Shown here: one piece after another, positions 24,303-32,694 of the stretch
How positions within the stretch are numbered: position 1 is the stretch's first letter
Layout: every line of letters starts with the position of its first letter
Assembly: GCF_013155335.1 (NCBI RefSeq)
Contig: NZ_JABJQZ010000001.1
Location: 1,054,001 to 1,118,000 of the forward strand
Source: Nocardioides sp. zg-1230
GTDB taxonomy: Bacteria > Actinomycetota > Actinomycetes > Propionibacteriales > Nocardioidaceae
Reading direction: 5' to 3'
Length of the DNA: 64,000 nt
The notes under the pieces: generated by a model
What the model saw: the letters and a program-made list of their open reading frames with translations, nothing else
Database searches by the model: none
What the model was told of the DNA's origin: nothing
Translations under genes and position numbers: made by a program

Positions 24303-24956
24303 TCAGAGGTACATGCCGCCGCGGTTGCCGGCCGAGTCGTCCGACTCCTGGCCGCCGCCCGGCATGGTGGGCATGCCGGTGGGCTGGTGCGGACCGTGGT
24401 CGGGGCGCCCGCCGTGGCCGGCCGGGAGGGCGCGGCGCATCTGCTCGAGCTGGGCGCGGGAGGCCATCTGCTGGGCGTAGATCGCCGTCTGGATGCCGTG
24501 GAAGAGGCCCTCGAGCCAGCCGACGAGCTGGGCCTGGGCGATCCGGAGCTCGCCCTCGGACGGGGTGCCGTCCTCGGTGAACGGGAGCGAGAGCCGCTCG
24601 AGCTCCTCGACCAGCTCGGGCGCGAGGCCCGTCTCGAGCTCCTTGATCGACGCGGCGTGGATGTCCTTCAGGCGGTTGCGGCTGGCCTCGTCGAGCGGCG
24701 CCGCCTTCACCTCCTCGAGGAGCTGGCGGATCATGCTGCCGATCCGCATCACCTTGGCCGGCTGCTCGACCAGCTCGGTGATGTGGCGCTCGCCGTCGCC
24801 GTCCTCGTCGTCACCCTCACCGGCGACCTGCGTCATCTCCGGGAGCGCGCTCGCCGGGATGGTGCCGATGGGCTGTCCGTCGGGGCCGACGACCACGACC
24901 TGCTCCTCACCGCCGCTCGGGGCTGCGGCGGGCTCGGGCTGCTGCTGCTCGGTCAT
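24303..24956 (-). CDS. bpa: Bacterial proteasome activator
   Basis: A 217-aa protein of the Bpa/PafE family (DUF2587): an acidic disordered N terminus, then a four-helix bundle (residues 65-185) with VEQPAKVMRIGSMIRQLLEEVKAAPLDEASRNRLKDIHA and RIAQAQLVGWLEGLFHGIQTAIYAQQMASRAQLEQMRRALP. It ends ...GGMYL, the place of the GQYL tail that docks into the 20S proteasome ring and opens its gate. Bpa rings feed unfolded proteins to the proteasome without ATP. TAGGGT (minus, 24964-24969) lies 7 nt before the ATG. The tandem palindromes A3/A4 begin 25 bp further upstream, so the -35 region abuts or overlaps A3. Confidence 0.92.
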   Translation of the reverse strand: MTEQQQPEPAAAPSGGEEQVVVVGPDGQPIGTIPASALPEMTQVAGEGDDEDGDGERHITELVEQPAKVMRIGSMIRQLLEEVKAAPLDEASRNRLKDIHAASIKELETGLAPELVEELERLSLPFTEDGTPSEGELRIAQAQLVGWLEGLFHGIQTAIYAQQMASRAQLEQMRRALPAGHGGRPDHGPHQPTGMPTMPGGGQESDDSAGNRGGMYL

Positions 24957-24993
24957 GGCTCCCACCCTAGGTCCCGCCCGGTGGCGCCCGCCC

Positions 24994-25047
24994 GAGCGGT
25001 GGTCCACCGACATTTCTCGGCGCCGAAACGTGGGTGGGCCACCGCTC
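24994..25047. repeat. Imperfect palindrome A3 (family A)
   Basis: A 54-bp inverted repeat with GAGCGGTGG / CCACCGCTC tips and CACCGACATTTC / GAAACGTGGGTG inner arms. It lies directly upstream of the putative bpa -10 box and shares the GCGGTGGTCCACC start with A1 and A2. Confidence 0.85.
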
Positions 25048-25077
25048 ATGGGCGTGTCGGGCCGTGTTGTCGTACGG

Positions 25078-25127
25078 GCGGTGCTCCACCGACATTCCTC
25101 GGCCGGCGAATGTGGGTGGACCACCGC
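25078..25127. repeat. Imperfect palindrome A4 (family A)
   Basis: A 50-bp inverted repeat (GCGGTGCTCCACCGACATTC against GAATGTGGGTGGACCACCGC, 18 of 20 positions pair). It follows A3 after a 30-bp spacer and ends 23 bp before the stop of the quinone oxidoreductase gene. The A3-A4 spacing and spacer motif match those of A1-A2. Confidence 0.85.
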
Positions 25128-25150
25128 TCAGGGACTGGCGAGCGCGCGGG

Positions 25151-26119
25151 TCAGAGGGTGAGGACGATCTTCCCGGCGCGCCCGCCGTCGTCCATCAGCT
25201 GGTGGGCGCGCGCGACGTCGTCGAGCGGCAGCGTGGTCTCGACGATCGGGCGGACCCGGCCGGCCGCGACGAGGGGCCAGACGTTCTCCACGACCTCGCA
25301 GCAGATCTTGGCCTTCTCGACGAGCGGGCGGGAGCGCAGCGAGGTCGCGGTCACCGAGGCCCGCTTGCGGAGCAGGGCGTTGATGTCGAGCTCGGCCTTC
25401 GAGCCGCCCTGCATGCCGATGATCACGAGGCGGCCGCCGGTGGCGAGGGCGGAGACGTTGCGGGCGAGGTACTTGGCGCCCATGTTGTCGAGGATGACGT
25501 CGGCGCCCCCGGCCTCGGTGAGCACTTCGACGAAGTCCTCGTCGCGATAGCTGATCGCGCGGGTCGCGCCGAGCGAGCGGCACAGCTCGAGCGTCTCCGG
25601 GGAGCCGGCGGTGGTGTAGACCTCCGCGCCGCGGGCCGCGGCCAGCTGGATGGCCATCGTGCCGATGCCGCCACCGCCGCCGTGGACGAGGAACCGCTCG
25701 CCCTTGTCGAGGTGGGCGGTCATGAAGACGTTGGACCACACGGTCGCGGCGACCTCCGGCAGGCAGGCCGCCTCCACGAGGGAGACGCCGGACGGGACCG
25801 GCATGACCTGACCGACCGGCACGGCAACGCGCTCGGCGTACCCGCCGCCGGCGAGCAGCGCGCAGACCTCGTCGCCGACCTTCCAGCCCTCGACCCCCTC
25901 GCCGAGCTCGGCGATCCGGCCGCTGCACTCGAGGCCGAGGACCTCCGAGGCCCCCGGCGGCGGCGGGTAGAAGCCCTGCCGCTGGAGGGTGTCGGCCCGG
26001 TTGACCGCCGTGGCGGCGACGTCGAGGAGCACCTCGCCGGCACCCGGGCGCGGGTCGTCGACCTCGCCGACGAACAGGACGTCGGGGCCACCGGCCCCGC
26101 TGCTGACGGCAGCACGCAC
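25151..26119 (-). CDS. NAD(P)H-quinone oxidoreductase (MDR family, PIG3-like)
   Basis: A 322-aa medium-chain dehydrogenase/reductase without the zinc ligands of alcohol dehydrogenase. The markers are AVNRADTLQRQGFYPPPPGASEVLGLECSG near the N terminus and the cofactor site LVHGGGGGIGTMAIQLA. The family, including PIG3 and QorB, reduces quinones with NADPH. The gene may be cotranscribed with the upstream DUF6457 and mobA genes (short gaps, same strand). The physiological substrate is unknown. Confidence 0.9.
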   Translation of the reverse strand: MRAAVSSGAGGPDVLFVGEVDDPRPGAGEVLLDVAATAVNRADTLQRQGFYPPPPGASEVLGLECSGRIAELGEGVEGWKVGDEVCALLAGGGYAERVAVPVGQVMPVPSGVSLVEAACLPEVAATVWSNVFMTAHLDKGERFLVHGGGGGIGTMAIQLAAARGAEVYTTAGSPETLELCRSLGATRAISYRDEDFVEVLTEAGGADVILDNMGAKYLARNVSALATGGRLVIIGMQGGSKAELDINALLRKRASVTATSLRSRPLVEKAKICCEVVENVWPLVAAGRVRPIVETTLPLDDVARAHQLMDDGGRAGKIVLTL

Positions 26120-26123
26120 GCGA

Positions 26124-26447
26124 TCAGTCCTCGTAGAGGTCGCTGGAGTGGTCCACCGAGGAGTCGTCGGGGACCTCGTCGTCGACGTCGTCGGGATCCG
26201 GCGCGTCCGCGGGGCGGTCCCAGCTCTCGGCGAGCTGCTGCGCGCGGGCGGCGAGGCGCTCGACCTGCTCCGGGTTCGCGTCGCTCGCGCCCGCCGCGAA
26301 GCCGAGCAGGTAGGCGGTGATGGGTGCGGCGGTCTTCTGCACGTTCTGCGCGGCCACGCGGGCCAGGTCGAGGACCAGGCCCTCGTCGACCTCGGTCTCG
26401 ACGTCGAGCACGTCGGCGAGCTCGTCGATCCAGTCGTGGAGGTTCAC
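26124..26447 (-). CDS. DUF6457 domain protein
   Basis: A 107-aa acidic protein matching DUF6457 (NLHDWIDELADVLDVETEVDEGLVLDLARVAAQNVQKTAAPITAYLLGFAAG). The family often lies next to molybdenum cofactor genes, as here beside mobA, which hints at a role in Mo-cofactor handling or molybdoenzyme assembly. The GTG 26447 gives the family N terminus, with GACATT 6 nt upstream. Its stop lies 4 bp before the oxidoreductase start. Confidence 0.85.
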   Translation of the reverse strand: MNLHDWIDELADVLDVETEVDEGLVLDLARVAAQNVQKTAAPITAYLLGFAAGASDANPEQVERLAARAQQLAESWDRPADAPDPDDVDDEVPDDSSVDHSSDLYED

Positions 26448-26504
26448 GAGCCCAATGTCTCGCACCCCACCCGGGTGCGGCAAGGGAGACACCTCAGCCT
26501 GGGC

Positions 26505-27092
26505 TCAGCCGCGCAGGTCGCGCAGGTCGGCCCACGAGTCGACGTCGACGGCCTCCTCGCCGGTCGCCGCCACCTCCGCCAGGTCGAGGGGCGCCAGCAG
26601 GCGGTGCAGCGCCATCCCGTGCTGCCCCTCCCGGTCGGGTCGTACGACGTCCAGCCGGGCCGCGTCGAGCACCCCGGCCAGCTGCCGTCGACCGTCGCCG
26701 CCGACCAGGAACGCCCCGTCCCGGCCGGCCGCCCCCTCGCGCAGGCGCCGCATCGTCGACGCGGTCACGCGCGGCATGTCGACCGCGAGCACGCCGACGA
26801 GGCGCGGTCGCCGCAGCAGCGCGTCGAGCCCGGTGAGCAGCCCGGCGACGGGACCGCCGCGGGGCGGGTCCTCGACGACGAAGGTCACCGGCCGCGCGGT
26901 CCGCACGGTGTCCGGGCCGACGACCACGACCTCGTCGGCGTCGACGAGCGCGTCGACGGCGTACTCCAGCAGGGACCGGCCGGCCAGCTCGACCGACGCC
27001 TTGTCGGCGCCGTCCATGCGCGCGGCCGTGCCACCCGCCAGCACCACGCCGGCGAACCCGCCCCTCGCGGGCGCCGGGCGGTGAGGGTTCAT
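26505..27092 (-). CDS. mobA: Molybdenum cofactor guanylyltransferase
   Basis: A 195-aa nucleotidyltransferase with the glycine-rich N-terminal motif GVVLAGGTAARMDGADKA (the family LAGGxSxRMGxDKA) and AVDMPRVTASTMRRL as the metal-binding aspartate segment. MobA attaches GMP to molybdopterin to make the guanine dinucleotide cofactor. The arginine- and proline-rich first 12 residues may be trimmed by a later start. The closest neighbour is DUF6457. A related MobA-like NTP-transferase role is the alternative. Confidence 0.8.
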   Translation of the reverse strand: MNPHRPAPARGGFAGVVLAGGTAARMDGADKASVELAGRSLLEYAVDALVDADEVVVVGPDTVRTARPVTFVVEDPPRGGPVAGLLTGLDALLRRPRLVGVLAVDMPRVTASTMRRLREGAAGRDGAFLVGGDGRRQLAGVLDAARLDVVRPDREGQHGMALHRLLAPLDLAEVAATGEEAVDVDSWADLRDLRG

Positions 27093-27123
27093 CCCGTCAT
27101 CCTCGCAGTCCTACGCTGGGGCC

Positions 27124-27897
27124 ATGTCCGACCGGCCCGACCAGCTGCGCGTGCGCGTCCACCAGTGGGCGAGCGGGCTCGACCCCGACGCCAACCGCGC
27201 CCGCCTCGCCGACGTGGAGCCGGGTGCCGACCTGGTCGTCCTCCCGGAGGCCTTCGCCCGTGACTTCGGGCAGGCCGGGTCCGACGTCAGCGCCTTCGCC
27301 GAGCCGGTCGACGGGCCGTTCGCCCGCGAGGTCGCCCGCGTCGCCGACGCGACGTCGGCAACCGTGGTGGCCGGGATGTTCGAGGTCGCGGACGACCCCG
27401 ACCGTCCGTTCAACACCCTCGTCGTCAGCGGCCCCAGCCCGGCGACGTACCGCAAGATCCACCTCTACGACTCCTTCGGCTACCGCGAGTCCGACCGCCT
27501 CACCGGTGGCGCTCCCGAGCCGGTGGTCGTCGAGGTCGCGGGCTGGCAGGTCGGGCTGATGACCTGCTACGACCTGCGCTTCCCCGAGCTCGCGCGGCGC
27601 CTGGTCGACGCCGGGGCCGAGGTCCTCGTGGTGCCGGCGGCGTGGCTGCCCGGCGACCGCAAGGTCGCGCACTGGCGCACCCTCCTGGCCGCGCGGGCCA
27701 TCGAGAACACCTGCTTCGTCGTCGGCGCCGGACAGCCCGAGCCGCGCTACGTCGGTCACTCCGCCGTGATCGGCCCGCTGGGCGACGTCCTCGCCGAGGC
27801 GGACGGGCGGGAGCAGGTCCTCGACGCCGTCCTCGACCGCGCGGACCTCGCCGAGGCCCGCCGCACCAATCCGTCGCTCGCCAACCGGCGGCTGTAA
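27124..27897 (+). CDS. Carbon-nitrogen hydrolase (nitrilase superfamily)
   Basis: A 257-aa enzyme with the full Glu-Lys-Cys triad: E42 (VLPEAFARDF), K111 (YRKIHLYDSFGYRES) and C148 (MTCYDLRFPELAR). The sequence around the lysine and cysteine resembles omega-amidase/Nit2-type members that hydrolyse 2-oxoglutaramate, deaminated glutathione or similar amides. TACGCT lies 6 nt before the ATG (leaderless pattern). The exact substrate is uncertain. Confidence 0.92.
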   Translation: MSDRPDQLRVRVHQWASGLDPDANRARLADVEPGADLVVLPEAFARDFGQAGSDVSAFAEPVDGPFAREVARVADATSATVVAGMFEVADDPDRPFNTLVVSGPSPATYRKIHLYDSFGYRESDRLTGGAPEPVVVEVAGWQVGLMTCYDLRFPELARRLVDAGAEVLVVPAAWLPGDRKVAHWRTLLAARAIENTCFVVGAGQPEPRYVGHSAVIGPLGDVLAEADGREQVLDAVLDRADLAEARRTNPSLANRRL

Positions 27898-27908
27898 CCT
27901 CCTCGGTC

Positions 27909-29168
27909 GTGCCTTCCCCCTCCTCCGACAGCCCCCGCGGGTCCTCCCGCGGCAAGCGGGCTGCCGAGCGGCCGCCGTCGCGGCTGCGGCGGGCCCGGAA
28001 GGCTGAGCCCGCGAGCGTGGCGGCTCCTCCGCCAGCGGCACCTCCGCCGCCTGCGGTCACGTCGGCACCCGCCGAGCCGGCGCCGGCCCCGCCCCCCGCT
28101 CCTGCCCCCGTGGCGGCCCCGGGGGCGACCGCTCCGGCACCCACGGAGGCGACCTTCCCCGACGGTCCGCGGCGCTCGCTGCTGGTCTTCTGGTTCGGCG
28201 TGCTGCTCCTCGGGACCGCTGCCCTCGGCTGGTCGGCGGTGAGCGGCGCGCTGAGCGACGTCACGGCCGTGGGCGACGCCGGCGCGGCGCCCGAGTGGCT
28301 CGACGGGGTCGGCGCGGTCGCGGTGGTCACCTCGCTGTCGTGGCTGCTGGCCACCCGGACCGCTGGGCGCGCGCTCGTGTCCGCGGGACTCGCGCTGGTC
28401 CTTGGCGTCGCCAGCCTGCTGGTTGGCGGCCGCGTGCTGCCCACCGGCGCCGCGGTGATGACCTGCGTGGTCGGCAGCGTGTACGCCGTGATGGTGACCG
28501 TCCCGGCCGTCACCGGCCTGAAGGCGGTCCGCGAGGCGCTCATCGCGGCCCTCGTCGCGGCGGTCGCCGCCTTCGCGGCCGTCGGCTTCGAGCCCACCGT
28601 CGCGACCGAGCGGTTCGAGATCGTCGCCCTGCTCCTTGCCCTGGTCCTCGTCCTGGCGATCGTCTACCGCCTCGGTGCCGGCCTGCACGGCCTCGGCCGG
28701 CGCGGGATGATCGTCGTCGCCATCGGTCTCGGCGTCCTGTTCGCGACCTTGGCGTACGCCGAGCTGCTGCGGCGCTACGGCGCCCAGAGCTTCGTGTCCT
28801 CCGTCCTCGACTTCGCCGACTGGACCTCGGCCCGCATCGGCGCGTTCCCGCGGCCGCTGGTGGTGCTGCTCGGCATCCCGGCGCTGGTCTGGGGCACCCA
28901 CGTCCGCGCCCGCCGGCGTCAGGGCTGGTGGTTCTGCGCCTTCGGCGTCGCCGCCACCGTGCCGCTCGCGACGGGCCTGGTCTCGCCGGACACCGCCTAC
29001 CTCGAGGCCGGCCTGCGGGCGGCGTACTCCCTCGTCCTCGGCCTCCTCCTCGGCTGGCTGGTGATCCGTGCCGACCTCGCCCTCACGGGGCCGAAGGGCC
29101 GCGGCGGTCGCCGTGCCGAGGAGGCCGGTCCGCACCGTCCGGAGCCGCGCCGCTTCGCCGAGCTCTGA
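27909..29168 (+). CDS. Polytopic membrane protein with disordered proline/alanine-rich N terminus
   Basis: The 419-aa protein has about 90 N-terminal residues that are basic and then Pro/Ala-rich (low complexity, probably cytoplasmic), followed by about ten hydrophobic segments to residue 390 and a charged tail. No transport or enzyme motif is visible. GTG 27909 was chosen as the first start after the upstream stop. The composition resembles other uncharacterised actinobacterial multi-spanning proteins. Confidence 0.7.
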   Translation: MPSPSSDSPRGSSRGKRAAERPPSRLRRARKAEPASVAAPPPAAPPPPAVTSAPAEPAPAPPPAPAPVAAPGATAPAPTEATFPDGPRRSLLVFWFGVLLLGTAALGWSAVSGALSDVTAVGDAGAAPEWLDGVGAVAVVTSLSWLLATRTAGRALVSAGLALVLGVASLLVGGRVLPTGAAVMTCVVGSVYAVMVTVPAVTGLKAVREALIAALVAAVAAFAAVGFEPTVATERFEIVALLLALVLVLAIVYRLGAGLHGLGRRGMIVVAIGLGVLFATLAYAELLRRYGAQSFVSSVLDFADWTSARIGAFPRPLVVLLGIPALVWGTHVRARRRQGWWFCAFGVAATVPLATGLVSPDTAYLEAGLRAAYSLVLGLLLGWLVIRADLALTGPKGRGGRRAEEAGPHRPEPRRFAEL

Positions 29169-29216
29169 GCCCGCTCGATCCGCGCGTACGCCCGGGTAAC
29201 CGCTAGCGTCGGGGCC

Positions 29217-29444
29217 ATGGTCCGCCCCACCTCCCTCGAGATCGTCTCCGAGCTGGTCGCCAACGTCCTCACCATCGAGGTCGCCGAGGGCGACCGCGTC
29301 GAGGCCGGCGACACCGTCGTGCTGCTGGAGTCGATGAAGATGGAGATCCCGATGCTCGCCGAGCGCGGCGGCACCGTCACCGCGATCAAGGTGACCGAGG
29401 GCGACGTCGTGCAGGACGGTGACGTCCTCGTCGTCCTCGACTGA
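29217..29444 (+). CDS. Biotin/lipoyl-binding carrier protein
   Basis: A 75-aa stand-alone biotinyl domain with the biotinylation motif ESMKMEIP (target Lys at residue 41) between two hairpin halves. In actinobacteria this small protein (BCCP-like) occurs alone and may serve as a biotin carrier for acyl-CoA carboxylases or as a biotin store; no carboxylase gene is nearby. TAGCGT lies 7 nt before the ATG. Confidence 0.9.
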   Translation: MVRPTSLEIVSELVANVLTIEVAEGDRVEAGDTVVLLESMKMEIPMLAERGGTVTAIKVTEGDVVQDGDVLVVLD

Positions 29445-29495
29445 GCTCCCCCTTCCGGGCGGGGCTGCGCCCGACGCCTCGCTAGTGTCGGAGAA

Positions 29496-30506
29496 ATGGA
29501 ATTCCGATACCTCGGCAACAGCGGACTCAAGATCTCCGAGATCACCTACGGCAACTGGCTCACCCACGGCTCCCAGGTCGAGAACGACGTCGCCACGAAG
29601 TGCGTGCGCGCCGCGCTCGACGAGGGCATCTCGACCTTCGACACCGCGGACGTCTACGCCAACACCGCGGCGGAGACCGTCCTCGGAGAGGCGCTGAAGG
29701 GCGAGCGCCGCGAGTCGCTCGAGATCTTCACGAAGGTCTACTGGCCGACCGGCCCCAAGGGCAAGAACGACACCGGCCTCTCGCGCAAGCACATCATGGA
29801 GTCGATCAACGGCTCGCTGCAGCGCCTGCAGACCGACTACGTCGACCTCTACCAGGCCCACCGCTACGACGTGGAGACCCCGCTCGAGGAGACGATGCAG
29901 GCCTTCGCCGACATCGTCCGGCAGGGCAAGGCGCTCTACATCGGCGTCAGCGAGTGGACCGCCGACCAGATCCGCGCCGGCGTCGAGCTGTCGAAGGAGC
30001 TCGGCTTCCAGCTGATCTCCAGCCAGCCGCAGTACTCCATGCTCTGGCGCGTCATCGAGGACGAGGTCGTCCCGACGTCGAAGGAGCTCGGCGTCTCGCA
30101 GATCGTGTGGAGCCCGATCGCGCAGGGCGTGCTCACCGGCAAGTACAAGCCCGGCGCCGAGCCGCCGGCCGGCTCCCGCGCGACCGACACCAAGGGCGGC
30201 GCCGACATGATCTCGCGCTTCATGCGCGACGAGGTGCTCACCGCGGTGCAGGACCTCGAGCCGATCGCCAAGGACTGCGGGCTGACCATGGCCCAGCTCG
30301 CCATCGCCTGGGTGCTGCAGAACGACAACGTCGCCGCCGCCCTCGTCGGTGCCTCCCGCCCCGAGCAGGTCGCCGACAACGTCAAGGCCGCCGGCGTGAA
30401 GCTCGACGCGGACGTCATGTCCCGCATCGACGACGCTCTGGGCTCCGTCGTCGTACGCGACCCGGGCAAGACCGCCGAGGGGACGCCGAAGACCCGCGTC
30501 GTCTGA
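29496..30506 (+). CDS. Aldo/keto reductase (Kv-beta-like)
   Basis: A 336-aa TIM-barrel NADPH-dependent reductase. The catalytic residues are present as D in FDTADVYAN (with the Tyr), K in FTKVYWP and H in YQAHRYD. The start MEFRYLGNSGLKISEITYGNW and the C-terminal SRPEQVADNVKA cofactor region match the group that includes YghZ and potassium channel beta subunits. TAGTGT lies 7 nt before the ATG. Palindrome B1 begins 3 bp after the stop codon. Confidence 0.93.
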   Translation: MEFRYLGNSGLKISEITYGNWLTHGSQVENDVATKCVRAALDEGISTFDTADVYANTAAETVLGEALKGERRESLEIFTKVYWPTGPKGKNDTGLSRKHIMESINGSLQRLQTDYVDLYQAHRYDVETPLEETMQAFADIVRQGKALYIGVSEWTADQIRAGVELSKELGFQLISSQPQYSMLWRVIEDEVVPTSKELGVSQIVWSPIAQGVLTGKYKPGAEPPAGSRATDTKGGADMISRFMRDEVLTAVQDLEPIAKDCGLTMAQLAIAWVLQNDNVAAALVGASRPEQVADNVKAAGVKLDADVMSRIDDALGSVVVRDPGKTAEGTPKTRVV

Positions 30507-30509
30507 GCC

Positions 30510-30591
30510 CCGGTCCCGGCTGTCCAGGGACGATCTGGTGGCGTATCGGGTCACCCGCCCACCATTTCGTCCCTGGATACCGGGCGACCGG
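30510..30591. repeat. Imperfect palindrome B1 (family B)
   Basis: An 82-bp inverted repeat. The tips CCGGTC / GACCGG and the inner arms with CCAGGGACGA / TCGTCCCTGG and TGGTGG / CCACCA pair with a few mismatches. It begins 3 bp after the aldo/keto reductase stop codon. The sequence CCATTTCGTCCCTGGATACCG is nearly identical to a stretch of B2 (46439-46501). Confidence 0.85.
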
Positions 30592-30630
30592 CCCCGCCGC
30601 CGTGCGCGCCGGATGGCCTAGCATCGACGC

Positions 30631-30969
30631 GTGGCGATGAGATCGGAGCCGACCGGGCTGGCGGCCGAGGCGGCGCTGTTCCACGCCCTCTCCGACCCGT
30701 CGCGGCTGCTGATCGTGCGCCACCTGTCCCTCGGCGAGCACCGGGTGGTCGACCTGACCGCGCACCTCGGTCTGGCCCAGAGCACCGTCTCGAAGCACCT
30801 CGCCTGCCTCAAGGACTGCGGCCTGGTCACCTCACGACCGGAGGGCCGGGCGTCGCTGTGGTCGCTGACCAACGACGCCGAGCTCGCCGAGGTCCTCGCG
30901 ACCGCGGGACGCCTGCTCGCGCTGACCGGGATCGGGTCCGAGCACCACTACGAGGAGCGGCACGCCTGA
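30631..30969 (+). CDS. ArsR/SmtB family regulator
   Basis: A 112-aa winged-helix repressor with the recognition region VVDLTAHLGLAQSTVSKHLACLKDCGLVTSRPEGRASLW. It lacks the alpha-3 CxC arsenic site but has a C-terminal His/Glu-rich end (SEHHYEERHA), like the nickel/cobalt/zinc sensor NmtR. The cation-efflux gene 0.8 kb downstream is a likely target. TAGCAT lies 6 nt before the GTG start. Metal specificity is inferred only from residue type. Confidence 0.9.
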   Translation: MAMRSEPTGLAAEAALFHALSDPSRLLIVRHLSLGEHRVVDLTAHLGLAQSTVSKHLACLKDCGLVTSRPEGRASLWSLTNDAELAEVLATAGRLLALTGIGSEHHYEERHA

Positions 30970-30979
30970 GGCAGCAGCC

Positions 30980-31606
30980 TCACAGGAGTGAGGACCAGTA
31001 GGACCAGAAGCGCTCGAGGATGAGCAGCACGACCACCAGGAAGGTGCCGAAGACCAGCGGCCCACGCCAGTCGCGCAGGACCTCTGCGAGCCGCCCGTCC
31101 GGGTCGTTGCCGAAGGCGCCTGCCGCGGCGTTGCGCGCAGTGACGTACCAGAACAGCGGGATCACCACCGCCCACACGACCATGCAGTAGGGGCAGAGCG
31201 CGCCGATCCGGTAGAGGCTCTGGAACACCAGCCAGCACACGAGCGCGAAGGCGGCCGTGACGCCGGCCTGCAGGCCGAGCCAGTACCACCGTGCCAGCCG
31301 ACCACCGGCCAGCAGGGCCGCGCCCGTCGCAACGACCACCGGGAAGGCGGCGACGCCGATGATCGGGTTGGGGAAGCCCAGCAGGGCCGCCTGGGCGGAC
31401 TCCATCACGTTGCCGCAGCTGAGGACCGGGTTGATGCTGCACGTCGGCACGTAGTCGCTGTCCTCGGCGAGGCGGATGCGCTCGATGAGCAGGACCGCTG
31501 ACGCAACGAGACCGATGAGGCCGCCGACGAGCAGCCCGATCGCGAGCGGCCGCTCCTGCGTCTCGTCGACGACGTCTTGCTCGACGACGGTGGCGGTGGT
31601 GCTCAT
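30980..31606 (-). CDS. Vitamin K epoxide reductase (VKOR) family protein
   Basis: A 208-aa membrane protein with five segments and the four VKOR cysteines: the loop pair C56 and C64 (PTCSINPVLSCGNVM) and the active-site C138-x2-C141 (LCPYC). Bacterial VKOR reoxidises DsbA-like proteins by passing electrons to menaquinone, so it supports disulfide formation outside the membrane; the secreted cysteine-rich proteins here are possible clients. It lies convergent to the ArsR gene (10-bp gap). No DsbA domain is fused. Confidence 0.93.
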   Translation of the reverse strand: MSTTATVVEQDVVDETQERPLAIGLLVGGLIGLVASAVLLIERIRLAEDSDYVPTCSINPVLSCGNVMESAQAALLGFPNPIIGVAAFPVVVATGAALLAGGRLARWYWLGLQAGVTAAFALVCWLVFQSLYRIGALCPYCMVVWAVVIPLFWYVTARNAAAGAFGNDPDGRLAEVLRDWRGPLVFGTFLVVVLLILERFWSYWSSLL

Positions 31607-31735
31607 GGGGCCGGTCTCCTCCGGGCGGGGGCAGTCGACCCCATCCTCCGGCATCGAGCAACCGCGTCGGGTGTCGGGTTTGACCCGGCATCGCCGGACA
31701 GCGATGATGAGGACCGACGACGATGGAGGTGTGCG

Positions 31736-32635
31736 ATGGGGGCAGGACACGGGCACGGGCACGCGGGTGCCCGGCACCGGTGGCGGCTCGCCGTGGCCTT
31801 CGGCCTCGTCGCGGCCTTCTTCGGCGTCGAGCTCGTCGTGGGCCTGGTGTCGGGCTCGCTGGCGCTGCTCTCCGATGCGGGCCACATGGCCGCCGACGTC
31901 GTGGCCCTGGGGGCTGCGCTCGTCGCGACCACGATCGCCACCCGCCGCGACGACTCCGGCCGGCGCACCTACGGCTCCTACCGGGCCGAGGTGTTCGCCT
32001 CGGGCCTGACGGTCCTGATCATGCTGGGGGTCTCGGCCTACGTCGTCGTCGAGGCCGTGCGCCGGATGGGCGAGGACGTCGAGGTCGCTTCGGGTCCGCT
32101 GCTGGTGGTCGGTGCGATCGGGCTGGTCGTCAACCTGGCGTGCCTGGTCCTGCTGCGCGGGGGCGCCTCGGAGTCGATCAACGTCAGGGGCGCCTACCTC
32201 GAGGTGATGGCTGACGCGGCCGGCAGCGTCGGCGTGCTCGTGGCCGGTGTGCTCGTGCGGATGACGGGTGACGGATGGTGGGACACCGTGGTCGCGCTGG
32301 CGATCGGCGTCCTGGTCGCCGTACGAGCGCTGGTGCTGGGTCGTGAGGTGCTGGCGGTGCTCGGCCAGCACGCGCCGCACGACGTCGACCTCGAGGCGGT
32401 GGTCCGTGACCTCGAGGCCGTCCCCGGTGTCGCCGAGCTCCACGACCTGCACGCCTGGACCCTGACGTCGGGGATGAACGTCGCGACCGCGCACCTCGTC
32501 CTGCGGGTGGGCGCGGACGCCCAGGTCGTGCTCGCCGCGGCCGGCGCGGCGTTGCGCGAGGGTCACGGCATCGAGCACGCGACGCTGCAGGTGGAGACAC
32601 TGCCCGCGCAGGAGTGCCACGCGGCCACCTGGTGA
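31736..32635 (+). CDS. Cation diffusion facilitator (CDF) family transporter
   Basis: A 299-aa protein with a His-rich N terminus (GHGHGHAG), six membrane segments and a C-terminal cytoplasmic domain (HDLHAWTLTSGMNVATAHLVL). Metal ligands are D47, H50 and D54 in SDAGHMAADV, and EVMAD in the fifth segment, where many zinc transporters have HxxxD. It resembles CzcD/ZitB zinc exporters. GGAGGT lies 5 nt before the ATG. The nearby ArsR regulator may control it. Confidence 0.93.
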   Translation: MGAGHGHGHAGARHRWRLAVAFGLVAAFFGVELVVGLVSGSLALLSDAGHMAADVVALGAALVATTIATRRDDSGRRTYGSYRAEVFASGLTVLIMLGVSAYVVVEAVRRMGEDVEVASGPLLVVGAIGLVVNLACLVLLRGGASESINVRGAYLEVMADAAGSVGVLVAGVLVRMTGDGWWDTVVALAIGVLVAVRALVLGREVLAVLGQHAPHDVDLEAVVRDLEAVPGVAELHDLHAWTLTSGMNVATAHLVLRVGADAQVVLAAAGAALREGHGIEHATLQVETLPAQECHAATW

Positions 32636-32694
32636 GCGCGCCGCGCGGTGCTGACACACTGGGTCCGGACGCCCGACCTTCGTGGCGCTCGACG

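Noticed and set aside
27756..30554. Very long minus-strand open frame (932 codons)
   Set aside because: It runs antisense to four clear plus-strand genes (nitrilase, membrane protein, biotinyl protein, aldo-keto reductase). High GC leaves few stops in this frame, and its translation is low-complexity Arg/Gly/Asp/Ala with no domain.
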